From positions 21,497,501-21,561,500 of the forward strand of contig OX031063.1 in the NCBI GenBank assembly GCA_943736015.1: a stretch of 64,000 nt of DNA, written 5' to 3'. The DNA comes from Tridacna crocea. Its lineage: Eukaryota; Mollusca; Bivalvia; Cardiida; Cardiidae. The notes under the pieces were generated by a model that ran no database searches, had not been told where the DNA came from, and saw nothing but the letters and a program-made list of their open reading frames with translations. Positions 33,601 to 48,600 of the stretch are shown here, in pieces (position 1 is the stretch's first letter; each line of letters begins with the position of its first letter). A program made the position numbers and the translations under genes.

Positions 33601-36600
33601 GAGCCGATTGAAATACTGCTACAACTTCACTTTTTTAAGAACTTTTTCTTAACTGATTAACTGATTAACTCCTTCTGACATCTTTATTTGTTTACCAAAA
33701 CAACTTTCACATATTTCCATGTATATTTTAATAAACCTTTATTCATACTGTTCATCCTTACAGTCATCTGTAGCATATTTGTTACACAATGTAACCCTTT
33801 ACCAAACAACAAAATTTTAGACTGGTCCACATTGAAAGCATTTGAAGATATCAAAATATAAGTAACCCAAATTAATTGAAATTTGTTTCCAGCAGGGTAG
33901 AAAACATTGTGGGAAAAGGAGAAAATGCTGGCATTTTCTCCTTTTCCCACAATGCTTTCGGAAGGCTTCTATTTAAGTGTCGTAAAAACCAGGGATTGTT
34001 TGTAAAGGGTTAATAGAATCAAAGCTGTATATTACATACATATCATTTTACACTGCAGTTAAAAATCGTAACAAAACAACTGAAAAAAGTAGCCCATGAC
34101 TTACAAAATTTGCCATTTGTGTCATAATGATGAGCACTAACATACCTATAGTACTTGATTGGAGATTCTCATAAAAAATTGTATCAAATATGGATTCAGC
34201 AGCTAACATTCCACTCTTCATGGCCGTATGGGTTCCTTTTACTTTTGGTACATTGATAAACCCAGGGCTACAACCAATCAAACAGCCTCCTGGGAAAGTC
34301 AGCTTTGGAATGGACTGCAAGGAACAGAATCAAAAAGAAAGGGAACATAGGTACAAACATTTATGCATTTTAAACAAAGCAGAAAACAAATATAGCAATC
34401 AATTTTGCATCCACAGTTCACCATATTCTATGTTAGAAAGCATTGTTAAAATCACAGTATTTCTACTGGTTTGACAGTTCTTTTTTGCTTTTGTACGTTT
34501 ATCATATTTGCATTTACTACAGAAAAATTGAGATTTTCAAGGTATACTATAGCATCTCTTCAAATGTCATAGGTACAAAATTATGTTGTGGATAACAAGA
34601 ATTTCTTGCAGTCAAATACATATAATGTGAATTTGAAAAATAATCTTTATGGTAATTCATTTACAAGTTAAACTGTACTGCTTTTACTTTTAGGGTTTTG
34701 AACATCCACATTAAAAAGCTTGCTATGAAATCATAAATGATCAGAGTTATCCTGGATACAACTTAATTGTACCTGCAATCCTCCTTCATTCAAAGCCCTG
34801 GCACCATACCCTATTCTATGACCTCCCTTAAAGGTTTCTACAATGGCAGGATGTGTCTTCCATCTCTGGAACTCTTGAAATGGACTGAGATATGGATTCT
34901 GGTAGTCCAGACCGACCTATATAAAACAAAGTCAGTGTTATGATACATGCTGAATTGTGTCTTTATTCACACTGTATATAATTTCAATTTTTCAAACTAC
35001 TACCATAAACAAAATTATAATTGTTTAACCCTTTCCCAAACAATCCCTGGTTTTTATGACCCCGAGTTAGAAGCCTTAGGAAAACATTATGGGAAAATGA
35101 GAAAATGCTGGTAACCAGCATTTTCCAGCATTTTCTCCTTTTCCCACAATGTTTTCTACCCTGCAGGACACAAATTTTGATTTTTGAGTTACATTTATTT
35201 TGTTGTCTGCAAGTGTTTTCAATTTGGACCAGTCTAAAATATTGTTGTTTGGTAAGGAGTTAAACTACTTTCAATAATATTTCAATTTCTCACAGCAACA
35301 GATCACATGTTTATGTTTTTCACTAATTATGCTGGTACAAGCCATGGATTTTGCCTTGCAAAAGATAATACCTAAACAAGAGGACAATGATGGTCCTATA
35401 TCGCTCACCTGAGTACCAAGCTGTAAGATGAAACTTGTGACACAAAGGCAGGACCAGTTTTGACCCCAAGGAGCATCCTAAGTAAAAACTTGGTAGACGT
35501 CCACTAAGAAATGCTACTTACAAAATATCAAAGCTCTACTCCTTCTAGTTTCAGAGAAGTAGAATTTTAAAGTTTTCCTTCTTTGTTCTCTGTTTTGAAC
35601 TAGTGACGCGCCTGGGCGGGGCCAGTTTTGACCCCAGGGGCATCATATGAACAATCTTGCTAGAGGTCCACTAGGAGATGATTCATTCCAAATATCAAAG
35701 CTCTACGCCTTCTAGATTCAGACAAGAAAAATTTTAAAGATTTCCTTCTTTGTTCCTATAATACAAACTTGTGACCCCTGGGGCAGGGCCAGTTTTGACC
35801 CCAGGGGCATCATATGAACAATGGTGGTAGAGGTCGACAAGGAGTGCTACACACCAAAAATCAAAGCTTTGCACCTTCTAGTTTCAGAGACAAAGATTTT
35901 TGAATTTTTCATTCTTTGTTCCTAAGTTTCAAATTTGTGACCCCGGGGCTGATCCAGTTTTGACCCCAGGGACATCATATGAACAATCTTGGTAGAGGTC
36001 CACTAGGAGATGCTACATACCACATATCAAAGCTCTGCACCGCCTAGTTTCAGAGAAGTAGAATTTTTAAGTTTTCCTGCTTTGTTCCTGTTTCAAACTT
36101 GTGACCCCCGGGGCGGGAAAAGTTTTGACCCCAGGGGCATCATATGAACAATCTTGGTAGAGGTCCACTAGGAGATGCTACATACCAAATATCAAAGCTC
36201 TGCACCACCTCTTTCAGAGAAGAAGAATTTTTAAGTTTTCCTACTTTGTTCCTATGTCTCAAACTTGTGATCCCCGGTGCGGGGCCAGTTTTGACCTCAG
36301 GGGCATCATATGAACAATCTTGGTAGAGGTCCACTAGGCGATGCTACATACCAAATATCAAAGCTCTACGCCTCCTAGTTTCAGAGAAGAAGAATTTTAA
36401 AGTTCTCCTTCTTTGTTCCTATGTTTCAAACTTGTGACCCCTGGGGCGGAACCAGTTTTGACCCAAGGGGCATCATATGAACAATCTTTGTAGAGGTCCA
36501 CTAGGAAATGCTACATATCAAAGCTCTGCACCACTTAGTTTCAGAGAAGAAAATTTTTAAAGTTGTCCTTCTTTGTTCCTATGCTTCAAACTTGTGATCC

Positions 36601-39600
36601 ATGGTGCGGGGCCAGTTTTTACTCCAGGGGCATCATATGAACAATATTGGTAGAGGTCCACTAGGAGATTCTACATACCAAATATCAAAGCTCTACGCCT
36701 TCTAATTTTAGAGAAGAATATTTTCAAAGATTTTGCTATTTTTTTTCCTTTTGGTTGCTATGGCAACCAAAATTAAAGCTGGAATTCAATCTCTTGAACA
36801 ACTTTGGTAGAGCTTCACCCAAGGAACATCCCTGCCAAGTTTCATCAAGATTGGCCCAGTGCTTTAGAAGGAGAAGATGTTTAAAGAAATTGTGGATGAC
36901 AGACGAAGCACGACGCACACGCCATGACGGACATTGGGCAATCACAAAAGCTCACCATGAGCACTTCGTGCTCAAGTGCGCTAAAATTCAACACAACAAA
37001 TAAACATTTAACTAATCACTTCGGGGTTTCCCATTTACTAAATGACCCCTGATCCAAATTGGACCCCTACAAAAAAAAACATAAAAGCCACGTCAAGTTC
37101 TGTATTTGAAGACAGTATTTGGAGTTTGGCTTACAGGGTAAAGGCAGTTGCATTGAATACATGCAATGTTCTTATGCCATAATTAATTAATATAAGAAAC
37201 CTAAAACAGTTCCCCACATTGTCAGAATTTTTCTACAAAGACTTAAACTATACATATTACTCACAACAAAACCTGCTACAACTAGCGGACCTTCATCAAG
37301 ATGATACAAGAAAGATCCTCCATAGGTATGCCTGTCCTGTAAACAAGATAAAGTTTAGTATACTAATTTGTAGCAAGCAAAGTGAATAAAGTTTTGACAT
37401 TTTCAGTCCCTATTAAAACATCAAGGTATTGTAAGTTTGGATTTTTTTTTTTTTTTGTTTAAATACTTCACAGAATAATTAAAACAGTCAATGGGGATAA
37501 AAATTTTCACTTAAAAAATAAATAGAAAAGCAATAATTATATGTGTAGAAATTACAGATTTAAAATTGAGTTCCCAGGAAGCAGAATTGAGAGAGATTGA
37601 TATAAGTTGTTAGAACTTTTTTCTCAATCGATGTAAAATTAATATGTTTAAACTAATAGATTTAAGACAAAAAAAAAAAACAGATTCTCAAAAAAACTTC
37701 ATATTATTATGTTTTTTATTTCTTCTTCTAATTTCACCTTTGTCTCTTTAAATGATTTTTCTGATTTTTGAATTGTTATTCTTTTTTTCTATAAGTAACT
37801 TGGATAATATTCTAACTAGGTAATTTTTCAGAATTCTCAAGTACAAATATGTTTGTAAATATTGTTTCTTTTCTAGAGTTTAACCCTTAACCAGACGACA
37901 AAATTTTAGCCTTGCCCAAAGTGAAAGCATTTGCAAACGACAATTTTTTTAAATGTAGCACAAATGGTAGAACTTCCCTTTGATAGGATTGGAAATATTT
38001 TCAGAAAAGGAAAAAAATGCTGTTTACCAGCATTTTCTCCTTTTCCTACAATGTTTTCAAAAGGCTTCTTTTCAAGGGTAGTCAAAGTCAGCATTGTGCG
38101 GTAAAGGGTTAAAGGGTTTCTAACTCAAATAGACTGACTTACCAAGGGCCAACCTATTGTGTGTAAAATTGAACCAGGTTCATGCTTGCTTGGCTCTACT
38201 TCCCAAAGTTCTTTAATACCGATTGCATATGATTGAGGTTCACAGTTCTTCCTTAGGTCAAAATTAGTAAATAAACCTTTAGCAAGGTGTCCATGACATC
38301 CCTCTGCAAATACTGTTACTTTGGCATGCAACTCCATCCCTCTTTCGAAAGTTTCCTGTAAAATGTGTGGTATCAGTGCTCTTAATCTACCTTTTGCATA
38401 GCATATTGTTGTACTGTTCAATTACATTTTTCTCAGAGAACATGTTGTTACCAGGGACCACTTCTTCATGCATGGCTTCATCCTGATTTGAATAGAATAG
38501 CTAACACCTTTGTCCGGGAGATATCTTTTTAGCTCAGTAGTTATGATGTTGGTCTTTTAAACCTCAAAAAACAAGGATATTTGTTCCCCTGGGTTCGATT
38601 CCCGCATGGTGCAGTTTGTATTTGAGCTATGCATTTGTTAAAAATTTTCATCTTTGTAAGAATATAAATATATACAAAAAAATTCTTTGTATATGTATGT
38701 ATAAGACTGTACAAACAAGAGAAGTTTGAATGATATCCATAATGGAAAGGCAGAGAGTGAAATAAATACAACATTTTCATTTTGAATTTTGAACCAATTG
38801 AAATTTCATCAGCTAATGCCTTTGTCATAGCTCTTTCACTCAAAAACGCATGTTTGTCATTTTGTCAACTTGCGTAAATACTGATGTTTATGGCAGATGA
38901 TCTGGTTACTTTTCAGCTAAAATGTTTTCTAAAGCAGCTTTGCCTTCTTTTTAAGAAAAAATAGAATCCCAGAAAAGTTTCTGTCTGACCAATAATGACC
39001 TACCTTTGGGGAGCCATCTTTATGGATTCCAACATCATTTGTTGCAATACCCTTAACACTTCCATCTTCATGGTATAAAACCTATTGGAAAAAAAAAAAA
39101 AGGTTTTTGCTATCTTGATCATGATATCAATCAGTACATTTTGGTGTTAGAACCATTTGTAACATTTTTCTAATCATATCAATGCACACTTATCCATTCA
39201 TTTCGAGACTTTCTTCAATTGGTATTTGCAATCTTTCCTAGCCACTATCTGCATCATCACAAAAACTTTGTCAAAGCAATTTTCACCAGTCAGACAACAA
39301 TGACTCCTGTTGCAATGAATACCATCAACCATCAAAAAAAAGGTTTGCTAACCTAGGTTTCAATATGACAATCCCTCAATTTCTAGACCTAAATATTACA
39401 TGCTTGGCTACGGAGCTTAATGAGGACAATCAATCAAGTTTCCTAGAAACCATACAATGCATTTAACAACCTTGAAAACTCTCCCTTAGGATCTTATATC
39501 TAGAGTGAAAATGCTTGTTGGGCATACTCAGCACCTTTAGGTTTAAAACTCTCGTCTTGGATGAAGACACTTCAGACTGGGTCACTTCGTTCAGGTCTGA

Positions 39601-42600
39601 CAGCCAACAATTTTTTCACTATTTCACATACAATTCAATCTGAATAATGTAAATTCTGAAATGCCATAATTGAGAGCTACACATTGACAGATAGCACTGG
39701 CTTGTCAGCACAGAATCATGTTAGTCAGTGAATACATATCACTTTTTGTTGTTGTACATAATCTATTGAATTAAAATCAAACAACTGAATTCTGTAGTTT
39801 GTTTTCTTATTAAGGACAACTCCACACAACATCTTAACTGAGTTGCCATGGCAAATCAATACCATAAACTCATTGTGCATTTATCAGCTTTATTGTCTAT
39901 ATTTAATAAAGTAGTGGCAGACAAATACTGACAATCAAAGTACTGACAGAGATACTTATGGGAGAAACTTGTAACTTACTTCACTAGCTGCATAGCCTGG
40001 ATAAATTTCTACTCCCAATTCCTCTGCCTGCTGACCAAGCCATCTCACAAAATTACCAAGCCTTATGATATAGTTGCCATGATTTAACATAGGTGTGCCT
40101 GAAATTTAGTATAGAAGTCTTTAATTGCACAATTTCTTTCTTCATCTCTTCCTCTATGAATTCAGCTTTCACATATTTGCATACCAGTCCTTTATAGAAA
40201 ATCAACTCATCAATACCCTGGTTCATATACATTAACCAGTTCCTACAGATTGTGCACGATTGTAAATATGTTATCAGTTATTATCAGTTGTACTAAATGA
40301 AATCAAATGCACCACAAACTCAAGTCCAAGTGTCTATGATATGCAACTTCACTTCTGCTATGGCCAGTATTTAAAGGGTATGCATTAAGGAATGGTAGAG
40401 CTTTAGTTTAGAATGGTAAAGAAATTAGATTCCTTTCATGAATCTTTTTTTTTTGTTCATAAAACTGGACCATTTGAGTGCCAAAGAAAGAAAGTGCAGA
40501 TTTCAAATAAAAAAAAGGAAAAGGGCAAAATTATTCCAATTTAGCCAGTTTTTGTGATAAGGATCAACATAACATACATTGTAGATCTCAGATCAGCTAG
40601 AATGTTTTGTGAATAGACAAAGATAGATCTGATTGGAACTATCTGAGTTATAATTTTTATAATGTAAAGCTTGGCTGAAAGTGAACTTTGATATCTTCTC
40701 TCCATTTAGTTTAGATAAAACACTAGAGCTATCACTAACAGAATTGTAACAGAATGCAGAATGGCTTAGTACAAAAGAAAGAGTTAAACAAGAGGACCAT
40801 GACAGTCCTATATCACTCACCTGAGTACTAAGCTGTAAAATCAAACTTGTGGCTGGGCCCTGGGCAGGGCCAGTTTTGACCGTAGGGGCATCCTAAGAAA
40901 AAACCTGGAAGAGGTCCACTAAGAGATGATACTTACAAAATACCAACACTCTACACCTTCTAGTTTCAGAGAAGTAGAATTTTAAAGTTTTTCTTCTTTG
41001 CTCCTATGTTTCAAACTTGTGACCCCTGGATAAATTTCTACTCCCAATTCCTCTGCTTGCTGACTAAGCCATCTCACAAATTCAAGTTATAAATGACTTG
41101 GTGCAGGCCAAGTTTTGACCCCAGGGGCATCGTATGAAGAAACTTTGTAGAAGTCCACTAAGAGATGCTACATATGAAATATCAAAGCTCTACGCCTTCT
41201 AGTTTCAGAGAAGAAGAATTTTAAAGTTTTTCTTCTTTGTTCCTATGTTTCGAACTTGTGGCCCATGGGGCAGGGCAAGTTTTGATCCTAAGGATATCAT
41301 ATTAACAAACACTGTAGAAATCCACTAGGAGATCCTACTTACCAAATATCAAAGCTCTACATCTTCTAGTTTCAGAGAAGAAGAATTTTAAAGTTTTACT
41401 TCTTTATTTCTCTGTTTTAAATTTTCTGACCCCTGGGGCAGGGCCAGTTTTAACCCCAGGGATATCATATGATCAATTTTGATAGAGGTCCACTAGGAGA
41501 TGCTACATACCAAATATCAAAGCTCTACACCTTCTAGTTTCAGAGAAGAAGAAATTTAAAGTTTTCCTTCTTTGTTCCAATGTTTAAAACTTGTGACCCA
41601 TTTGGCAGGACCAGTTTTGACCCAAGGGGCATCATATGAACAATCTTGGTAGAGGTCCACTAGGAGATGCTAAATACCAAATATCAAAGCTCTACACCAT
41701 CTAGTTTCAGACAAGAAGAATTTTAAAATTTTCCTTCTTTATTTCTATGATTCAAATTTGTGACCCCCTGGGCCGGGCCAGTTTTGACCCCAGGGACATC
41801 ATATGAACAATCTTGGTAGAGGTCCACTAGATGATGCTTCATACCAAATATCAAAGCTCTGCACCTTCTAGTTTCAGAGAAGAAGAATTTTAAACTTTTC
41901 TTTTTTGTTCCTATGTTTCAAACTTGTGACCCCCCGTGGCAGGGCCAGCTTTGACCTAGGTACATCATATGAACAGTCTTGGTAGAGGTCCACTAGGAGA
42001 TGCTTCATAACAAATATCAAAGCTCTGCACCTTCTAGTTTCAAAGAAGAAGAATTTTAAAGTTTTCCTTCTTTGTTCCTAGGTTTCAAACTTGTGACTCC
42101 CCTGGATGGGGCCAGCTTTGACCCCAGGGACATCATATGAACAGTCTTGGTAGAGGTACACTAGGAGATGCTACATACTAAATACGACAGCTCTGCACCT
42201 TCTAGTTTCAGAGAAGAAGAATTTTAAAGTTTTTCCTCTTTGTTCCTATGTTTCAAACTTGTGACCCCCAGGGCAGGGCCAGTTTTGACCCCAAGGGCAT
42301 CACATGAACAATCTTAGTAGAGGTCTACTAGGAGATGCTACATACCAAATTTCAAAGCACTATGTCTTTCAGTTTCAGAGAAGAAGAGTTTCAAAGATTT
42401 TATTATTTTTTTCCTTTTGGTTGCCATGGCAACCAGAGTTATGGGTGGAATTCAATGTCTTGAACAACTTTGGTAAAGCGTCACCCAAGGATCATCCCTG
42501 CCAAGTTTCATCAAGATTGGCCCAGTGGTTTAGGAGACGAAGATGTTAAAAGAAATTGTGGACGACGCACGACGGATGATGCACGACGGATGCCGGACAT

Positions 42601-45600
42601 TGGGCGATCACAAAAGCTCACCATGAGCACTTCCTGCTCAGGTGAGCTAAAAAAAAAAAGACCTAGTGGAAATACTCTTATAGTGCTTGTACCCTGCACT
42701 TCATGTTAATGTTGTCTATCTGTATAGGAAGTCTGAAGTCACTTACTGTCATACTTTGGAAGTTATGCTTTGGAAGTTATGCCCCAGACAAATATCAAAA
42801 ACGACTATTTACAAAAGGAGATGACTCTGAAAACAGAGGGAACAGAGCTATAGTTCTTCTTAAAAGCTCTTTGCTTTATGGTGATCTAATTGTTCACAAA
42901 GTTATCAGCTTTTGTACTTTGCAAGTTATGCCCCAGAAATAATCCAAAGGTAATATTTATAAAGGGCAATAACTCTTAAAACAGAGGGAATAGATTAATT
43001 GTTCTTGTACACTACAAGTCCCCTTAATGTGGCCAATCTGTATATGAAGTTTGAAATTACTAGCTTTTTTACTTTGTAAGTTATGCCACAGACAAAAATC
43101 AAATTGAAAATTTACAAAGGGCAATTATAACACCCCCCCAAAAGTTGAAATAGAATTATTGTTCTTATACACTGCAATTCTCCTTTCTGTGATCTAATTG
43201 TGTGTGAAGTTTGAAGTTACTAGGTTTCACACTTTGGAAGTTATGCCCCAGACAAAAATCCACAGTTAAAATTTACAAAGGGCAATAACTCAAAAAATTG
43301 TTGGAATAGAGCTATGGTTCCTGTACACTGCACTTCTCCTCAATGTGACCTATCTGTACATAAAGTTGAAGTCACTAGCTTTTCACTTTGCAAATTATGT
43401 AATAGACAAAAATTCACAATTAAAATTTTCAAAGGGCAATAACCAAAAATAGTTAGAATAGAGGTATTGTTCTTGTACAATGCACTTCTCATTAATGTGA
43501 TCTAGTTGTGCATGAAGTTTGAAGTTAATAACTTCAACACTTTGGAAGTTGTGCTCTGGACAAAAATCAAAAGTCAAAATTTATAAAGGGTAATGAAACA
43601 AAAAATGGTTGGAATAAAGCAATGGTTCTTGTACACTGCACTTGTCCTCAATGTGATTTATCTGTACATGAAGTTTGATGTGATCTATCTGTGTGTGAAG
43701 TTACAAACTTTTTTACATTGGAAATTATGCCCCGGATACAAATGAAGTTAAAATTTACAAAGGGCAATAACATGAAATATTGTTGGAATAGAGTTATGAT
43801 TCTTATACACTGCACTTCTCCTAAATGTTTTTACTTTGTAAGTGATGTCACAGACAAAAATTCACAGTTAAAATTTACAAAGGGCAATAACCAAATATAG
43901 TTGGAATAGTTATGGTTCTTGTACAATGCAATTCTCATTAATGTGATTTAGCTGTGAGTGAAGTTTGAAGTTAATAACTTCTACACTTTGGAAGTTGTGC
44001 TCTGGACAAAATCCAAAGTTAAAATTTACAAAGCATAATGAGACAAACAATTGTTGGAATAGAGTTATGGTTCTCATACACTGCATTTTTCCTCAATGTG
44101 GTGTATCTGTATATGAAGTTTGATGTGATCTATCTGTGTGTGAAGTTTGAAGTTACAATCTTTTTTACTTTGGAAATTATGCCCTGGATAAAAACGAATT
44201 TAAATTTACAAAGGGCAATAACTCGAAATATAGTTGTAATAGAGTTATTGTTCTTATACACTGCACTTCTCCTCAATGTGACTTATCTGTATATAAAGTT
44301 TGAAGTCACTTGCTTTTATACTTTGGAAGTTATGCCCCAGACAAGATTTTATGACACACAGACAGAGGGACAGAGTGACTCCAGTATACCCCCCCCACCA
44401 AACTTCATGTGCGGGGGTTATAATGAGTATAATGAGGACTAGATGCATTAACGTTTGTCTCAATATTTAAGGATTAATAGCCTAAACAAGAGTTTTCAAG
44501 GCAGCACATTTACGCCCAAGGAGCTTCTCAGTGAAATGTGTTAAAATCTAGAACCCTACAGAGATCCAAATTTCAGGAGTCACACGAACAACTACACATC
44601 ATAGAGATTCACTGTTTTAAGTTTCAAGTTATTTCCATTGAAACTGTAGGAGTTTCGAACACAAGAAATTGTGAATGGATGGATGGACAGACACATCAAC
44701 CACCATAGGACATCTTACCTGGTACTAAAGGAATGGGTATGCTACTCTTCTTTGTTAAAAACTTGAATTTGTCTTTTGTTACTGGTGTCTTCAAAGGTGT
44801 CTGTAAAACAAATTTATCAATTAACCCATAAAGCGTAACCGTTAAGGTGCCTTTCATGTCTTCAGTTGCATTTTTGGCCAGTGCAAATCAAGATTAGACT
44901 GAACAAAATGTGCAGTCTGATATTTGATCTATGCTGTCTGCATTACTGTATCTTTATAGACAACAGCAACAATGAAATTGCAATCATTATAAGTCATACC
45001 TACTGACTGAAAATGTCTGTTGGGTTTATCTGGCACTCTAGAGCTTAACAAATAAACATGACCTCTTATACTCTAGCAGTAAACATAGTTTGTAGTAATG
45101 CAAGAAAAAATAACATGTTTATACCAATTGATTGCTTTTTTACTATTGTAAAACTTTTTATCACCAGTCCAATACAGTCTTTCTTTTTCTTTTTAATTTT
45201 AAAGCAGGTTTCTGTATAAAGTCTTGGGAGAAAGCCTCACCCCACTGACATAAAACAGTTTTTCGGGAATTATTTTCTGAAAAAAGGATCAATTTTATAG
45301 AAATAAAACTTGGGTATAAAAGAAATACTGGGAAGAAAAAAAATGTAAAGATACATCTTTACCTGTTTTCATCCAGTTTTTTAACCAATTTTGTCTTTAT
45401 TTTATGATACTTTTATCATTACTCTAACATTTAGCCAAATGGTGCCCCTGACAGATGCAGGGTTGCACAGATAGCCAAAATGCACTTTATTCTGTGGAGG
45501 TTATTCAACACATCACTCCAGTTGTTTCTGATGTAAACCAAAGATAATTCCAGATAATCCCCGTGGGGTCCCGGGGTTTTTTTACTTTATAGAATAGGAC

Positions 45601-48600
45601 CTCGGCCTTTCTCTATGGCATGTCGTAAAAGGCGACTAAAATTAGAGACAAACGGCTGCTTTCCTCGTAATTCGTAGGATTGCAGCAGGCTGGGTAGTTC
45701 TTATTCCAAATCCTATATTTTTTTTCTTGATGTAAATGGGGTTTGGAATGGGAATCAGTTGGCCTGTGGGACCCCGTGTGGTTTAATCGGGGGTATAAGA
45801 ATAAACCACTGCAGTCCCGCGATCGTCACATCTGCCATTTCATCTGGCGGAACAAAAGTGACAGCATGCATGTCGTAAAAGGCGACAAAAGGGGCATCAT
45901 TTTGTGTTTCATCCATTCCTCATTTATCATGTTTGTCTTATGTTGTTGCACATGTATGTTATTTTCACCTCGCATTATTGTTTACTAAGTAAGTGCGCCC
46001 AATATGACCTAAGTTGTCGACGGGCCATAAAACACTATTCATTCAATTCCAGATAATTTAGTTTTTTTTATTCCATAGCATACACCTCACATCAAATTTT
46101 GTCTATTTTTACACACTTTTTCAGTTTTAACATTACTCCCTGGCTGTTACGAAGAATCTTTAATATCACACCAAATACCTTTCACTAGTTTCACTATCAT
46201 CAGCAGTTTCACAGATAAGATACTATGCTACCTTTAACCCTTTACCACAAAATCCCTACTTTTGATGCTCCTGGAAAAGAATCCTTTTGAAAACATTGGG
46301 GAAAAAAAGGAGAAAATGATGGTAACCAGAATTTTCTACCCTTCACAAAACAAAATTTTAAAATTTCAGTCACTTTTATTTTGTCATCTGCAAATGCTTT
46401 TGATTTGGACAAGCCTAAAATAATGTCGTCTGGTAATGAGTTAAGTTCTACAATGACTGAAAATCTTTTGTACTGTAAAGCTCATTGAACATGTGAAAAC
46501 TTTTAACACTCACATCCATTTCTTTCCAATTGGGAAACAGTTCATCTAGTGCTCTTGTTTCTAAGCATGCTCCAGACAATGTGTGACCACCTGAAAAAGG
46601 TAACAGTACAAGTACATGTATATATCATTTTAATCAACACAATGTCTCATTTAGTCAATATCTCTACCCACAGATATACAGATGATCCTCTTGAAAACAT
46701 TATTCACAGAAATTTGACATTCTATAATGAAAATATAGGATTAAATATGAAAAAAATACTCCCATGTGTTTCTTTATAAATACAAGGGATTATTTATTTC
46801 ATATTTAATTATATATTTTCATAATAGAATGTCAATTCTAAGTAATGGTAATAAAACATTGGGGCAAAAAGTAAAGAAAAGGCAATCTCTTCCCCAGTCA
46901 CAATATTTTCAAAAGCAGTCAGGTTAATGATTCTGACAACAACAAATATCATGCATGTTGTAATGTAATAAGGAATATATAGCTGCTGCAAAAGGGGAAA
47001 AAATCCCAAACCCACTCCTTCAGTCTAGGATATCAATATTGATGAAGTCCACAATGTCTATGCAAAGCTGCCAGTTGTAGTTCAAAGATCAGATGGCACA
47101 TTTTGTAGTCCTATCTTTATCTTTACTAGCCACAGGACAACTTAATTCATAAAGTGTTTCAAAGGCTAATACATATACATGTACTCATCAAGGTGTTCTA
47201 TCAGTTTAATTATGTTATTTCATATCATTACATACCATCATTTTTAGGTAGATTTACCTTGTAATTTATGGTAAGTAATCTTCATGATCCATTTTTCTTG
47301 GTATAATCTACAAATGTGCTGAATCTCATCCATACAACTACTAGAAGAAATTCATTCCTTTTTCTTATAAAGGCCTTGTCCAAACTATTTTTTTTTTTTA
47401 AACCAAATACATTTAGATATTACTGGTACTCTGGCTACAATGTGCTAAGAGTTCCTGACAAAAAATAGGGCACAAGAAGGAATAAATACAACTCACCTAT
47501 TTCTGCAGCCTTTTCAACAAGACAGACTCTCAGCTCTTTTCCTTGTTCATTGGCAAGTTGTTTTAACCTACAAGCAGCAGATAACCCAGCTGGACCTCCT
47601 CCTACTATGACAACATCTGCTTCATCAGCAAATCTTTCAAAGTCAATTTCTGAACAGAGAAATTAAGCCAAAAAAAAAAAAAGCATTAACTCTTTCACTA
47701 CTGAAAAAATAAATTTTATTTTCTTAATGGCTACGAATACTGTTCAACTACACGATCAAGAGATGATTTGATCATAATCTAAAGTGAAGTAGTGGACAGT
47801 GTGGGAGATTAGAAAGTTTTGTGCATTCTGATCTTCATCTGCACTGTTAAAAAAAATTATGTTGTTGTTTATGGTATGGGTACAGTTAACTTTCCTGACT
47901 TTGTAATATTACCTTCTCTTGCATTACTTTTTCCCCAGACAATCCAAGTTTTGACAGCCCCAAAAAAGAAGGCTTTAAAAAACATAGTGGGAAAAGGAGA
48001 GAATACTACATGCAGTAACCAGGGTGCCGGACTTGTTTGTCCAAAACCCAGTTCGTCCCTGGGCTTGTTCATGTCTGGGCTTACTTGCCTGGTCTTGTTC
48101 GTCCGGCTTTGTTCGTCCCACACCACCTTTTAGATTTTCGAATGTCAATGATATGTGCCTTCTACAATGGATTGTTTTTTTATTGCATAAATGTACTTTG
48201 AGTAAAAATTGTTAATGCTTTGCTTTTGCCTTTCTCAAAGTCATATTTTAAACAGAACAGAAAATTTATTAATGATTCAAAACTGGAAACCACAAGGTTT
48301 CCGCACCGCCTCTTGCCAAAGCTAACTGCCTTTAAACACAACATAAGTTGAAAATCCATATGTACATGTTTATATATGTTTTCTTAACCCTTTACTCCAT
48401 AGATACTCATTTCTAAGCATTGCTTGTAGGAGCCTTTGGGAAACATTGTGGCAAAAAGTGAAATTGCTCATGACAAGCAATTTCACCTTTTGTCACAATG
48501 TCTTCTATACTACCAAAAGGTGTCCTGTACACGTAAGAAACAGTTTCATCCTTGCTGTTATTAGGGTCATTTAACTCTTTCCCAAATGACAAATTTTAGA

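Noticed and set aside
35377..37003. Small open frames on both strands in the 165-bp array
   Set aside because: They recur in each unit with unit-specific stops, as expected of repeats rather than coding exons.
38526..38612. Functional tRNA-Lys
   Set aside because: The B box is perfect and the anticodon region looks Lys-like, but there is an insertion between arms and no paired acceptor stem.
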